A stretch of 64,000 nucleotides of DNA, from the NCBI GenBank assembly GCA_044225675.1, contig JBGAIH010000006.1, forward strand, positions 102,887 through 166,886, in the 5' to 3' direction. This document shows, piece after piece, positions 34,560-42,404 of the stretch (position 1 is the stretch's first letter; each line of letters begins with the position of its first letter). A program made the position numbers and the translations under genes. Source of the stretch: JACMQX01 sp044225675 (GTDB lineage: Bacteria > Pseudomonadota > Gammaproteobacteria > Burkholderiales > Burkholderiaceae_C). Below the pieces are notes generated by a model. The model was not told the origin of the DNA and searched no databases. It saw only the letters and a list, made by a program, of their open reading frames with translations.

Positions 34560-36002
34560 TCATGCGGCCAGGGCCGCGGCCTCGAGCTGCCGCACGGCAT
34601 GCTCGGCGGCGCGCAGGCCGGTGACGCCGGCCTTGACGAGGCCGCCGACGTAGCCCGAGCGCGGCCCGCCTTCGAGGCCGCCGGTGGCCGCGCCCGCGGC
34701 ATACAGGCCGGCGATCGGCGCGCCTTCGCGATCGAGCACGCGCGCGTCGCCGTCGATGCGGATGCCGCCCATGGTGTAGGTGATGCCCGGCACGATGGGC
34801 AGCGCATGGAAGGGCGCGCGCGCGATCGGCCAGGCGGCGGACTTGGGCGTCGTGCGCGGCGGCGCGAGCGTGTCGAGCCGGCCCGCCGCGAGCGCCGTGT
34901 TGTAGGCCGCGACTTCGCCGGCCAGCGCCACCGCCGGCAGCCCCGTGCGCGAGGCGAGTTCGGCCAGGGTCGGCGCGCTGTGCAGCTTGCCCCCGGCGTC
35001 GACCATGTACGGGTTGGCCGACATCGCGCGCAGGCAGCCGGGGCCGTTCCAAGCCGCGTCGTCGAAGATCACGAAGCACGCCGCCGGGTCGGGCAGCCGG
35101 GCGAGCTGGTTGGCCAGGTACACGCCGCCGAGGCCTTCGTCGGCCACGCGCCGCGCATCGGGCCCGACCACGATGGAGGAGCGCGCGAGGTCGTCGGCCC
35201 AGGGAAAGGGCCACAGCCTCTCGTTCTCCAGCACACTGGCCGACAGCAGGTGCCCGTAGAAGTGGCCCAGGCCGACATCGGCCGCACCGGCGGCACGCGC
35301 CATCGTGAGCCCGTCGCCGCATCCGGTCGCTGCATTGCGCTGCTGCAGGCGCGCAGGTTGCGGCGAAATGTGCACGCGCAGCAACCCGTGGCTGGCCTGG
35401 AAGCCGCCGTCGGCCAGCACCACGGCGCGCGCCTGCACCGAGAAAGCGGCGTTGCCGGCCAGACCGTCCAAGCCCGTGCAGCGGCCGTCCTGCATCTGCA
35501 GCGCCACCGCTCGGTGGCCGCGCAGCACCCGACCGCCATGCGCCTGCAGCCGCGACTCCAGCGTGCGCAGCATCACGTCGCCCGCGCGCCCCTGCCACTG
35601 CCGGCCGAACTGCGGCAGCGCCGGCGGCGCCAGCGTGAAGTCCTGCCAGCGTTCGCGGCCCGACTTCATGAAGCGCACACCCTGCGACTGCAGCCAGCGT
35701 ACGAGCCGCAGCGCGTCGGTGGCCACGGCCTGCGCGAGCGCGGGCTCGGCCGTGTCGCCGGTGGCCTGGCGGATGCGCGCGTGTAGCACCTGCGGCTCGT
35801 CGGTCAGCCCGTCGAGCGCCACGTGGAAGATGCCGCCCGTCAGCCGCGAATTGCAGACGTGGTGCGCGTCGGTGAGCTTCTCGAACACGAGCACCGACAG
35901 GCCCTGCTCGGCCGCACGCACGGCCGCGGCCAGGCCGGCCAGTCCCGCACCCATGACGGCGAGATCGCAGCGGTGGCCCGTGATCACCTGGCGGCCTTCC
36001 AC
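34560..36002 (-). CDS. FAD-dependent oxidoreductase, fumarate-reductase/3-ketosteroid-dehydrogenase type
   Basis: A flavoprotein of up to 480 residues in the FAD_binding_2 family. The dinucleotide motif is 'LAVMGAGLAGLAAAVRAAE', followed by 'TGGIFHVAL', 'VVLADGGFQAS' and the C-terminal FAD segment 'GGLEGGPRSGYVGGLVKAG'. Relatives include fumarate reductase flavoproteins, tricarballylate dehydrogenase and 3-ketosteroid delta-dehydrogenases. The GTG at 36002 is used here. A GTG at 35987 has a better Shine-Dalgarno (GGAAGG, 7 bases upstream) and may be the real start. No signal peptide is visible. It probably desaturates a carboxylate or ring compound whose product goes to the CMD protein downstream. 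Confidence 0.83.
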   Translation of the reverse strand: MEGRQVITGHRCDLAVMGAGLAGLAAAVRAAEQGLSVLVFEKLTDAHHVCNSRLTGGIFHVALDGLTDEPQVLHARIRQATGDTAEPALAQAVATDALRLVRWLQSQGVRFMKSGRERWQDFTLAPPALPQFGRQWQGRAGDVMLRTLESRLQAHGGRVLRGHRAVALQMQDGRCTGLDGLAGNAAFSVQARAVVLADGGFQASHGLLRVHISPQPARLQQRNAATGCGDGLTMARAAGAADVGLGHFYGHLLSASVLENERLWPFPWADDLARSSIVVGPDARRVADEGLGGVYLANQLARLPDPAACFVIFDDAAWNGPGCLRAMSANPYMVDAGGKLHSAPTLAELASRTGLPAVALAGEVAAYNTALAAGRLDTLAPPRTTPKSAAWPIARAPFHALPIVPGITYTMGGIRIDGDARVLDREGAPIAGLYAAGAATGGLEGGPRSGYVGGLVKAGVTGLRAAEHAVRQLEAAALAA

Positions 36003-36050
36003 GGGCGGCTCTTGATGACAGGTCGCGTGGCGGCTGGCATGAAGCGGCCT

Positions 36051-36278
36051 CTAGCGCGGCAGCAGCGTTTCGGCCACGAGGTCCACCACCTCCACGGCCA
36101 GCCGCGTGATGCCGCCGGCGATCAGCGCAATCACCCCCACCGCCACCGCGCCCCAGGCCGTGCCGAACCCGCCCGCGACGGCACCGGCCACGAGGCACAG
36201 CAACGCCGCCAGCCACGGCAGCAGACGGCCCCAGCGCACCACGAAGCGCAGGGCCACGAATCGTCCAGGATTTTCCAT
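36051..36278 (-). CDS. Small two-helix membrane protein
   Basis: A 75-residue protein with two hydrophobic segments, about residues 17-36 ('LLPWLAALLCLVAGAVAGGF') and 40-62, separated by a short turn. It begins MENPGRFVALRFVVRWGRLL, with positive charges before the first helix. I do not recognise a family. It lies 48 bases upstream of the flavoprotein on the same strand and is divergent from the Bug at 36421. It could anchor or accompany the flavoprotein, as small membrane subunits do for some dehydrogenases, but nothing in the sequence proves this. Confidence 0.6.
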   Translation of the reverse strand: MENPGRFVALRFVVRWGRLLPWLAALLCLVAGAVAGGFGTAWGAVAVGVIALIAGGITRLAVEVVDLVAETLLPR

Positions 36279-36287
36279 GAATGAAAT

Positions 36288-36332
36288 TTGAACTTTTTAA
36301 ATGAATTTCTACATTGGTGAATGTACCAATGT
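36288..36332 (+). promoter_or_regulatory. Promoter candidate overlapped by an 8-base palindromic operator
   Basis: TTGAAC (36288-36293) and TACATT (36310-36315) are 16 bases apart. Over the second element lies a perfect inverted repeat, ACATTGGT-GAATGT-ACCAATGT (36311-36332). The placement would let a bound repressor block transcription of the Bug gene at 36421. An AATGAAAT copy is at 36280-36287. The regulator is not identified. Confidence 0.5.
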
Positions 36333-36420
36333 CGACTAACATGAGCCCAATTATAAATATGAAATTAGATTTGCATTAATAGAATACCGGAACGGCATCG
36401 TTGCAACTCAGGAGACAGAC

Positions 36421-37410
36421 ATGAACGGAACCCCTCCCGCACCCGCGGCGCGTCGCGCCCTCCTTGCCATGGCGCTGGCCGCCCTGGCCCTGCCCGCGAT
36501 CGCGCAGGCGCAGACCTATCCGAACAAGCCGATCAAGCTGATCGTGCCGTTTGCGCCCGGCAGCGCGACCGATACGGTCGGCCGCATGTTCGGCCAGAAG
36601 ATGAGCGAACTCCTCGGCCAGCCGGTGGTGGTGGACAACAAGGCCGGCGCGGTCGGCACCATCGGCGCGGACTTCGTTGCCAAGTCGCCCCCCGACGGCT
36701 ACACGCTGCTGGTCGGCACCAACAGCACCAACGCGGCCGTGCGCTCGATCTCCAAGGTCGTGCCCTATGACCCGGCGGCGGACTTCACGCCGATCTCCTT
36801 TCTCGGCGTGCTGCCGCAGGTGCTGATCGTCAACAACGACCTGCCCGCCAAGACCATGCAGGAGTTCCTGGCCTATGCCAAGGCCAACCCCGGCAAGCTC
36901 AACTACTCGTGGACGAGCACCGTCACGCGCGTGGCCACCGAGATGCTGGCCAGCGGCGCGAAGGTCAGCTTCTACAACGTCCCCTACAAATCGGGCGCCG
37001 CCGCCATCACCGACGTGATCAGCGGCCAGGTGCAGTTCACCATCGTCGACACCATCGTCGCGCTGCCGCAGATCCAGGGCGGCAAGGTGCGCCCGCTGGC
37101 GGTGACCACGGCCGCGCGCATTCCGCAACTGCCCAACGTGCCGACGGTGGCCGAGTCGGCCAACCTGCCGGGCTACGAGCTCATGGGCATCTTCGCGGCC
37201 TTCGGGCCGGCCAACCTGCCGCCCGACGTGCTGGCCAAGCTCAACGCCGCCGTGGTCAAGGCCGGCGCCGACCCGGAGCTGCGCGCCAAGCTCGCGGCCA
37301 CGGGCCTGGACGCGCAGACCACCAGCCCGGAGCAGCTGCGCCAGCGCTTCGCGCAGGAAACGGCCAAGTGGACCAAGGTCGCGAGCGACGCGAAGATCGA
37401 GCCGCAGTAA
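36421..37410 (+). CDS. Bug/TctC-family periplasmic substrate-binding receptor
   Basis: A 329-residue receptor with signal peptide ending 'AIAQAQ', then 'TYPNKPIKLIVPFAPGSATD', and 'KAGAVGTIGADFVAKSPPDG' in the ligand loop. AGGAGACA at 36410-36417 precedes the ATG. The upstream region has a strong palindrome, so expression is probably inducible. An EthD-like gene begins 4 bases after its stop codon. It faces the minus-strand operon of small membrane protein, flavoprotein and CMD; the divergent layout suggests joint control. The ligand is unknown. Confidence 0.92.
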   Translation: MNGTPPAPAARRALLAMALAALALPAIAQAQTYPNKPIKLIVPFAPGSATDTVGRMFGQKMSELLGQPVVVDNKAGAVGTIGADFVAKSPPDGYTLLVGTNSTNAAVRSISKVVPYDPAADFTPISFLGVLPQVLIVNNDLPAKTMQEFLAYAKANPGKLNYSWTSTVTRVATEMLASGAKVSFYNVPYKSGAAAITDVISGQVQFTIVDTIVALPQIQGGKVRPLAVTTAARIPQLPNVPTVAESANLPGYELMGIFAAFGPANLPPDVLAKLNAAVVKAGADPELRAKLAATGLDAQTTSPEQLRQRFAQETAKWTKVASDAKIEPQ

Positions 37411-37414
37411 GAAC

Positions 37415-38158
37415 ATGGCCAAGGCAAGCGTGAAGGCCGCGGCCCGACGCCGGGACTCGCCGAAGCAGGCGTCATCGCAGCCGGCGTCATCGAAGCAAAG
37501 CAAGGCGAAGCCGGCCCCCGCGAAGCAGGACGAGGGACGCAACGGCCTGCTGCTGGCTTCGATGGAGCCGCCGGCCGCGCTCGAAGAAGAATTCCAGGAC
37601 TGGTACGACACCGAGCACGTGCCCGAACGCACGGCCATCGACGGCGTGCTCAGCGGCGTGCGGCTGGTCTGCGTCGAAGGCTGGCCGCGCTATGTCGCGC
37701 TGTACGACCTCACGGCGCTCGACGTGCTCGACGGGCCGGGCTACCGCGCGGTGTCGGGCGACAACTTCTCGCCATGGTCCAAGCGCATCCTGGCCAAGGT
37801 GCGCGGCCAGTACCGCGCCGCCGCGCATCAGGTCCATCCGGGCCGCGCCGTGACCGGCCGCTTCGCTTCGATGACGCTGCTGCGCTACCGGAACCTGCCG
37901 CCCGCGCGCGAAGCCGAACTCGTGAAGGCCTCGCTCGTGGCCGCCGCAGCGAAGGACGGCCGCCAGGCCGGCGCGGTGCGCGTCTGGCGCGTGCAAGCGC
38001 ACGGCCAGCTCGACTACCTCGTGACGATCGAATGGAGCCACGGCCCCGCCGTCGCCGCACAGATGGTGCCCCCGCCCGCGTTTTCGGCGTCGCTCGATCT
38101 GGTGAACACCTACGTGCCGTACTGGAAGCACGGCCACCTGCCGGGCGTCTACAAGTGA
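37415..38158 (+). CDS. EthD/dimeric alpha-beta-barrel-like protein, two repeats
   Basis: A 247-residue protein. The first 40 residues are low-complexity and rich in Lys, Ala, Ser and Pro. Residues about 45-130 carry 'DWYDTEHVPERTAIDG', the signature of EthD/DUF4286-type dimeric alpha-beta barrels, and residues about 140-245 look like a second, more diverged copy. Such domains often act on or carry hydrophobic catabolites. It follows the Bug stop by 4 bases and so is co-expressed with it. A related protein is encoded convergently at 38172-38852. The enzymatic role is unknown. Confidence 0.65.
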   Translation: MAKASVKAAARRRDSPKQASSQPASSKQSKAKPAPAKQDEGRNGLLLASMEPPAALEEEFQDWYDTEHVPERTAIDGVLSGVRLVCVEGWPRYVALYDLTALDVLDGPGYRAVSGDNFSPWSKRILAKVRGQYRAAAHQVHPGRAVTGRFASMTLLRYRNLPPAREAELVKASLVAAAAKDGRQAGAVRVWRVQAHGQLDYLVTIEWSHGPAVAAQMVPPPAFSASLDLVNTYVPYWKHGHLPGVYK

Positions 38159-38171
38159 GCGCAGGGCCGCG

Positions 38172-38852
38172 TCAGGCTAGGCGGTGCAGGACGCGGTAGT
38201 CGCCGTCGAACCACGCGTTCGCCGACAGCCGCGCGCGCCAGGCCGTGGCGCGGGCCGCATCGCGCTCGGGCGAGGCGATGGCGCTCACGTCGGCGATGTC
38301 GTGCAGGGCCATGTGGGTGAAGCCCTTCGGATGGCGGCCGAGGATGCGAAAGCGCCGGCAGCCGAGCCAGTCCTTGCAACCGAGCAGGATGGGCATGTGC
38401 TCGTCGTCGTACCAGTGGTCGAAGTCGTCCTCGCCTTCGGGCGGCACCGCAAAGAACACCGGGTAGGCGATGGGCGCGCGGCCCGGCGCACCCGTCTGCG
38501 CCGCGTCGGCCCGGCGGTGCACCGTCGACGGGATGGCGATGAAGCGCTCGAACCAGTCGACGGCGGCCGCCCGTTCGGCGCTGGCGCCGAGCGCGACACG
38601 CAGGTCGGCGCCCGACGCCAGCTCGAAGATCGTCACCAGGCTGCCGCGCAGAGCGCTCGCGTAGCGCGACTCGGCGCATCCGGCCAGCGGCGCGCGCAGC
38701 GCCGGCAGGTGCCGGGTGCCGTGCCAGACATCGAAGACGACGCCGCTGCCGCGCAGGGCATGCACGCCGTCGAACAGCACGCTGCCGGCCGGCAGACCCG
38801 CGGACAGGGCCGCGTCGAGCGACGGCAGCGGGCCGTCGGCTTCGCGCGTCAC
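38172..38852 (-). CDS. EthD/dimeric alpha-beta-barrel-like protein
   Basis: A 226-residue protein whose second half has 'DHWYDDEHMPILLGCKDWLG', the same signature as the protein at 37415. The first half resembles a degenerate repeat. The start is a GTG at 38852 that overlaps the TGA of the upstream maleate-isomerase-like gene (GTGA). The open frame extends further but only antisense to no known domain, so the coupled start is preferred. It ends the minus-strand operon from 42254. The function is unknown; a binding or ring-modifying role for a catabolite is possible. Confidence 0.65.
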   Translation of the reverse strand: MTREADGPLPSLDAALSAGLPAGSVLFDGVHALRGSGVVFDVWHGTRHLPALRAPLAGCAESRYASALRGSLVTIFELASGADLRVALGASAERAAAVDWFERFIAIPSTVHRRADAAQTGAPGRAPIAYPVFFAVPPEGEDDFDHWYDDEHMPILLGCKDWLGCRRFRILGRHPKGFTHMALHDIADVSAIASPERDAARATAWRARLSANAWFDGDYRVLHRLA

Positions 38853-39535
38853 GGCCGCTCCCGCAGCGCCTCGCTGGCGTAGCAGGCCGTGGCGTGGATG
38901 GAGGAGCCGACCGGGCGGCCGAACTGCGCCTCCAGCGCCTCGCGCACGCCGGCCGTGGGCAGCTGCGAGCAGGCGATGAAGAGGCCGTCGCAGTCGTCCG
39001 TCATCAGCGCGCGGGCGCCGTCGGTCACTTGCTGCGCCGTGATGCGGCCGAGCTCCTCGGTCGTGGTGGCCCCCAGGCTGTGGCGCACCTGCACGCCCAC
39101 GCCGAACGCGCCTAGGAAGGCGACGAGCCGCTGGTTGACTTCTTCGCTGTAGGGCGTGAGCAGCGCGATGCGCTTGAGCCCGCGGTCGGACGCCCAGCGC
39201 GCGGTCGAGGTGGCCGTGGTGACGACGGGCCGCCCGGTGCGCTCGCCCAGCGTGCGCGCGATGGCCGCGTCCTGCTCGGGCCCGGCGAGGATGCCGGCCG
39301 CGGTACAGCCGTAGACCACGACATCCACCGGCCGCTCCACATAGGCGCCAGCCAGCTCGACGGCGCTCGCGACGTAGGCGGGGATGTCGGCGGGCGTGAG
39401 CAGCCCCGGCGGCCGCGGGATCTTCACCACGTCGCAGGCCGGCGCGCCGGGCATCCAGCCGGGCAGCTCCTGCGCCATGGTGGTGTTGTTCGCGGGCACC
39501 ATCAGCCCGACGCGGGAGGAAGCTTGCGATGTCAC
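38849..39535 (-). CDS. Maleate isomerase/arylmalonate decarboxylase-like protein (Asp/Glu racemase superfamily)
   Basis: A 228-residue protein beginning with 'VGLMVPANNTTM', the typical start of maleate cis-trans isomerases. It keeps both cysteine positions of the superfamily: Cys77 in 'VVYGCTAAG' and Cys189 in 'LFIACSQLPT'. These enzymes isomerise maleate to fumarate or racemise/decarboxylate related acids without cofactors. The start is a GTG at 39535 with AAGGAGA five bases upstream. It lies 20 bases after the flavin oxidoreductase gene and overlaps the EthD-like gene by 4 bases. A role in isomerising a cis-dienoate formed in this operon is my inference. Confidence 0.85.
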   Translation of the reverse strand: MTSQASSRVGLMVPANNTTMAQELPGWMPGAPACDVVKIPRPPGLLTPADIPAYVASAVELAGAYVERPVDVVVYGCTAAGILAGPEQDAAIARTLGERTGRPVVTTATSTARWASDRGLKRIALLTPYSEEVNQRLVAFLGAFGVGVQVRHSLGATTTEELGRITAQQVTDGARALMTDDCDGLFIACSQLPTAGVREALEAQFGRPVGSSIHATACYASEALRERP

Positions 39536-39555
39536 TGTCGTCTCCTTGGTTGGCC

Positions 39556-41442
39556 CTACACCGAGGCGGCCCAGGCCGCCGCCGCATACACGCCGCGCGT
39601 CATCGACGCCGCGTCCCATGCCTCCTCGATCGCCGCGCCGGTCGGCGCGGGCGCGGGCGCGCCCTGCAGGCGGCCGTGAACGGCAACGGCGCCGGCATCG
39701 ACGGGTTCGTCCGCCGGCCCGAAGCTGACGCCGTGCAGTTCCAGCGCTTCGCGGCCCAGCGCGCGAAAGCCCGGGTGCGCGTCCCAGCCGAGCTGGCCCT
39801 TCGCGGACACGAGGCGCACCCGCGCGCCGGCCGCGGACAGCACCAGCGCCGCGTCCATCGACGCCAGGTCGTCGCCGATGACAACGTGCGGGCGTGAAAC
39901 GTCGGGCCGGTAGCTGCCGTCGAGCACGCGGTAGATGCCGACCGAACCGGGCGCATCGGGCGCATCGGGCGCATCGGGCGCGGTGGGCGCGGTGGGCGCG
40001 GTGGGCGCGGGCTGCATCGGCTCCAGCCGGCCGACCGGAACGAGCGTGCGGTCCGCCGCCAGCGGCGCGAGCGGGTCGACCCGGCGCACGCCCGCCTCCC
40101 GGGCGCGCGCCCAGGCAGCCTGCACCGTGGTGGCGAGCTCGGATTGCCCGGGCACGCGCGCGCGCTCCGCCAGCATGCCGCCCAGCCGCTCTTCGTCGCA
40201 GCGCAGTTCCACGTCGGCGCCGCGCGCCGCCGCGACCCAGGCGGCGGTCAGCGCCGCCAGCCCGCCGCCTGCGATGGCGAGCCGGGCACGCGAGGGCCGG
40301 GCGAGTTCACCGGCAAAGTCCGCATCGCGCCCCACGGCGGGGTTCACCGGGCAGATGGTCTGCGGCCGTGCCGAGCGGCCGAGGCAGCAGTTGCAGAACA
40401 TGCAGGCCCGGTCGGGCCCGGCAAGGCGGCCCGCGGCGCGCGCGGGAATGAAGGCGTCGGCGATCGCCGCGCGGCCGAGCAGCGGCAGGTCGCACAGGCC
40501 CTGCGCGAGCGCATCCTCCCCCGCCTGCGCGTCACGGATGCGGCCCACGCCCATCACCGCCACGCGCTGCGGCAGGGCGCGCCGCACCTGGCCGGCCAGT
40601 GGCAGCCAGCGGCCCGGCACGTCGCCCGAGACCATCGACAGCGCATTGAAGGACTCGTACACACCCGCCGACACCGAGATCGCGTCGACCCCATCGGCCG
40701 CCAGCACCTGGGCGATGCGCAGCGTGTCCTCGATGCGGTTGCCCTGGTCCACCAGCTCGTCGGCCGACAGCCGCACCGACAGCGGCAGGCTGCAGCGCGC
40801 GCGGATGGCCGCGACGATCTCGCGCAGGAAGCGCATGCGCCTGTCGGGCGTGCCGCCCCAGGCGTCGTCGCGCCGGTTCGCATAGGCCGACAGGAACTCG
40901 CCGATCAGGTAGCCGTGCGCGCCGTGCAGCTCGATGCCGTCATAGCCGGCCTGCGCCACCCGCACGGCGGCATCGGCAAAGCAGCCGATCATCTGCCGGA
41001 TCTCGCCCTCGGCCAGCGCGCGCGGCAGCACGCGGTTGATCGGGCAGGCCACGGCCGAGGGCGCGACGAGCGGGCCGCCGGTGAATTCGGGACGCGACTG
41101 CCGGCCGCAATGCGACAGCTGCGCGAACACCCGGGCGCCGTGCGGCCGGATCGCGCCGGCCAGCTGCGACAGCCCCGGCACGAGCGCGTCGCTGTCGGCC
41201 ATGAGCATGCGCGGCATCACGCGGCCGCTCGCATGCACGCCCATGTTCTCGGTGATGACGAGGCCGAAGCCGCCGCGCGAGCGCTCGGCCAGGTAGTCGG
41301 TCAGCTCGCGCGTGACCTCGCCCCCCGGCCCGGCGAAGTTGGTCGTCATCGGCGCCATCGCGAAGCGGTTGGGCAGCACCGCGCCGCCGATGGACAGCGG
41401 CGAGAACATGCGGGGAAAGCGGTGGGCTAGCGGCCCGTCCAT
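39556..41442 (-). CDS. NADH:flavin oxidoreductase / 2,4-dienoyl-CoA-reductase-like iron-sulfur flavoenzyme
   Basis: A 628-residue protein with the domain order of FadH. The Old-Yellow-Enzyme TIM barrel spans about residues 10-340 ('ITENMGVHASG', 'GYDGIELHGAHGYLIGEFLS'). The iron-sulfur cysteines are in 'CMFCNCCLGRSARPQTICP', with spacing C-x2-C-x2-C-x10-C, one residue shorter twice than in FadH. A nucleotide-binding part follows ('LAIAGGGLAALTAAWVAAAR'). A proline-rich PT/PD repeat interrupts the C-terminal part. The ATG at 41442 overlaps the upstream crotonase by 16 bases; an ATG at 41409 is the alternative. It probably reduces a conjugated enoate or dienoyl-CoA. Confidence 0.85.
   Translation of the reverse strand: MDGPLAHRFPRMFSPLSIGGAVLPNRFAMAPMTTNFAGPGGEVTRELTDYLAERSRGGFGLVITENMGVHASGRVMPRMLMADSDALVPGLSQLAGAIRPHGARVFAQLSHCGRQSRPEFTGGPLVAPSAVACPINRVLPRALAEGEIRQMIGCFADAAVRVAQAGYDGIELHGAHGYLIGEFLSAYANRRDDAWGGTPDRRMRFLREIVAAIRARCSLPLSVRLSADELVDQGNRIEDTLRIAQVLAADGVDAISVSAGVYESFNALSMVSGDVPGRWLPLAGQVRRALPQRVAVMGVGRIRDAQAGEDALAQGLCDLPLLGRAAIADAFIPARAAGRLAGPDRACMFCNCCLGRSARPQTICPVNPAVGRDADFAGELARPSRARLAIAGGGLAALTAAWVAAARGADVELRCDEERLGGMLAERARVPGQSELATTVQAAWARAREAGVRRVDPLAPLAADRTLVPVGRLEPMQPAPTAPTAPTAPDAPDAPDAPGSVGIYRVLDGSYRPDVSRPHVVIGDDLASMDAALVLSAAGARVRLVSAKGQLGWDAHPGFRALGREALELHGVSFGPADEPVDAGAVAVHGRLQGAPAPAPTGAAIEEAWDAASMTRGVYAAAAWAASV
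39951..40004. repeat. Six 9-base tandem repeats inside the flavoenzyme gene
   Basis: Three copies of GCGCATCGG (39951-39977) are followed directly by three of GCGCGGTGG (39978-40004). On the coding (minus) strand they encode a proline-threonine and proline-aspartate linker, APT x3 then APD x3. Copy number could vary by slippage without changing the reading frame. Confidence 0.85.
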
Positions 41443-42254
41443 ACCGGCTTGCGCTTCTCGGCGAAGGCGCGCGGCCCTTCCTGCGCGTCCTGGCTGGCAT
41501 AGACCGGCGCGAAGATTTCCTGCGCGCGCGCAAAGCCCGCGACGCTTCCCAGCGCCATGGCGGCCTGCACCGTCTGCTTGCCGGCGCGCACGCTCAGCGG
41601 CGCGTTGGCGGTGATGCGCTCGGCCAGCTGGCGTGCGCGGTGGCGCACGGCGTCGGGCGTGTCCTCCAGGTAGTTCACGAAGCCCAGCGCATGGAAGCGC
41701 TCCACCGGCAGCATGTCGGCCGTGAGCATCAGCTCCAGCAGGATGGGCTGCGGGATCATCCACAGCGCGGGCACGGCCCAGGGTGAGCCGCGGCCGAACT
41801 TGGCCTCGCTGATGCCGCCGGAGGTGCCGGCCAGGCCCACGCGCAGGTCGGCGTTAAGCGCGAGCACCATGCCACCGGCGGTGAAGTGGCCCGTCATGGC
41901 CGCGATGATGGGCACGCGCACCGAGCGCATGCGCTGGTACATCGGGTCGCGCAGCACCGACAGGATGTCCTTGCCGGTGCGGGCATGCACCTCGGCCGCC
42001 TCGCGCAGGTCCATGCCGGCGCAGAAGGTGCCGCAGTCGGCCGATGTGAGGATCGCCACCCGGATCGACGGGTCGGCGTCCAGCTGCTCCCAGATGGCAT
42101 GCAGGCGCTCGTTGGCCTGGATCGACAGCGCATTGCGCCGCTGCGGCCGGTTGAGCGTGATGGTGGCGATGCCCTGGTCGACGGAGAACAGGACGGCATC
42201 GTCACCGGCCTGCGCATTCATGGGTGCGGCAGTGTCTTTCATGGCGCCGATCAT
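41427..42254 (-). CDS. Enoyl-CoA hydratase/isomerase (crotonase) family protein
   Basis: A 275-residue crotonase-fold protein with 'ADCGTFCAGMDLREA' as oxyanion segment and 'TAGGMVLALNADLRVG' at the first catalytic region. The second glutamate position appears to be filled ('GISEAKFGRGSPW'), while the first is Met. It heads the minus-strand operon containing the dienoyl-CoA-reductase-like and maleate-isomerase-like genes. It is divergent from the atu-like operon across 150 bases. An in-frame ATG at 42242 is a possible later start. Hydration or isomerisation of an enoyl-CoA is likely; the substrate is unknown. Confidence 0.85.
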   Translation of the reverse strand: MIGAMKDTAAPMNAQAGDDAVLFSVDQGIATITLNRPQRRNALSIQANERLHAIWEQLDADPSIRVAILTSADCGTFCAGMDLREAAEVHARTGKDILSVLRDPMYQRMRSVRVPIIAAMTGHFTAGGMVLALNADLRVGLAGTSGGISEAKFGRGSPWAVPALWMIPQPILLELMLTADMLPVERFHALGFVNYLEDTPDAVRHRARQLAERITANAPLSVRAGKQTVQAAMALGSVAGFARAQEIFAPVYASQDAQEGPRAFAEKRKPVWTGR

Positions 42255-42326
42255 AGCCGGCTTCCACTTCTAATTCCATTTACAAGTTTTATTTTTCGCA
42301 ATGGTTCAGAACGTTGATTCGCCTCG

Positions 42327-42355
42327 TTGACAATGAACAGGCGAGCCATTACAGT
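42327..42355 (+). promoter_or_regulatory. Sigma-70-type promoter of the atu-like operon
   Basis: A perfect TTGACA (42327-42332) is 17 bases from TACAGT (42350-42355). The -35 element sits between the arms of TCGCCT/AGGCGA (42320-42325 and 42338-42343), which could be a repressor site. The predicted start near 42362 leaves about 43 bases before the ATG at 42405. Confidence 0.6.
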
Positions 42356-42404
42356 TTTTTATTCCAAAAACGACAATATAATTTTATTTAAGGAGACAAG
42401 CCGG

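Noticed and set aside
39951..40004. CRISPR-like array
   Set aside because: The units are 9 bases, directly adjacent without spacers, and inside a coding sequence, so this is a simple tandem repeat.
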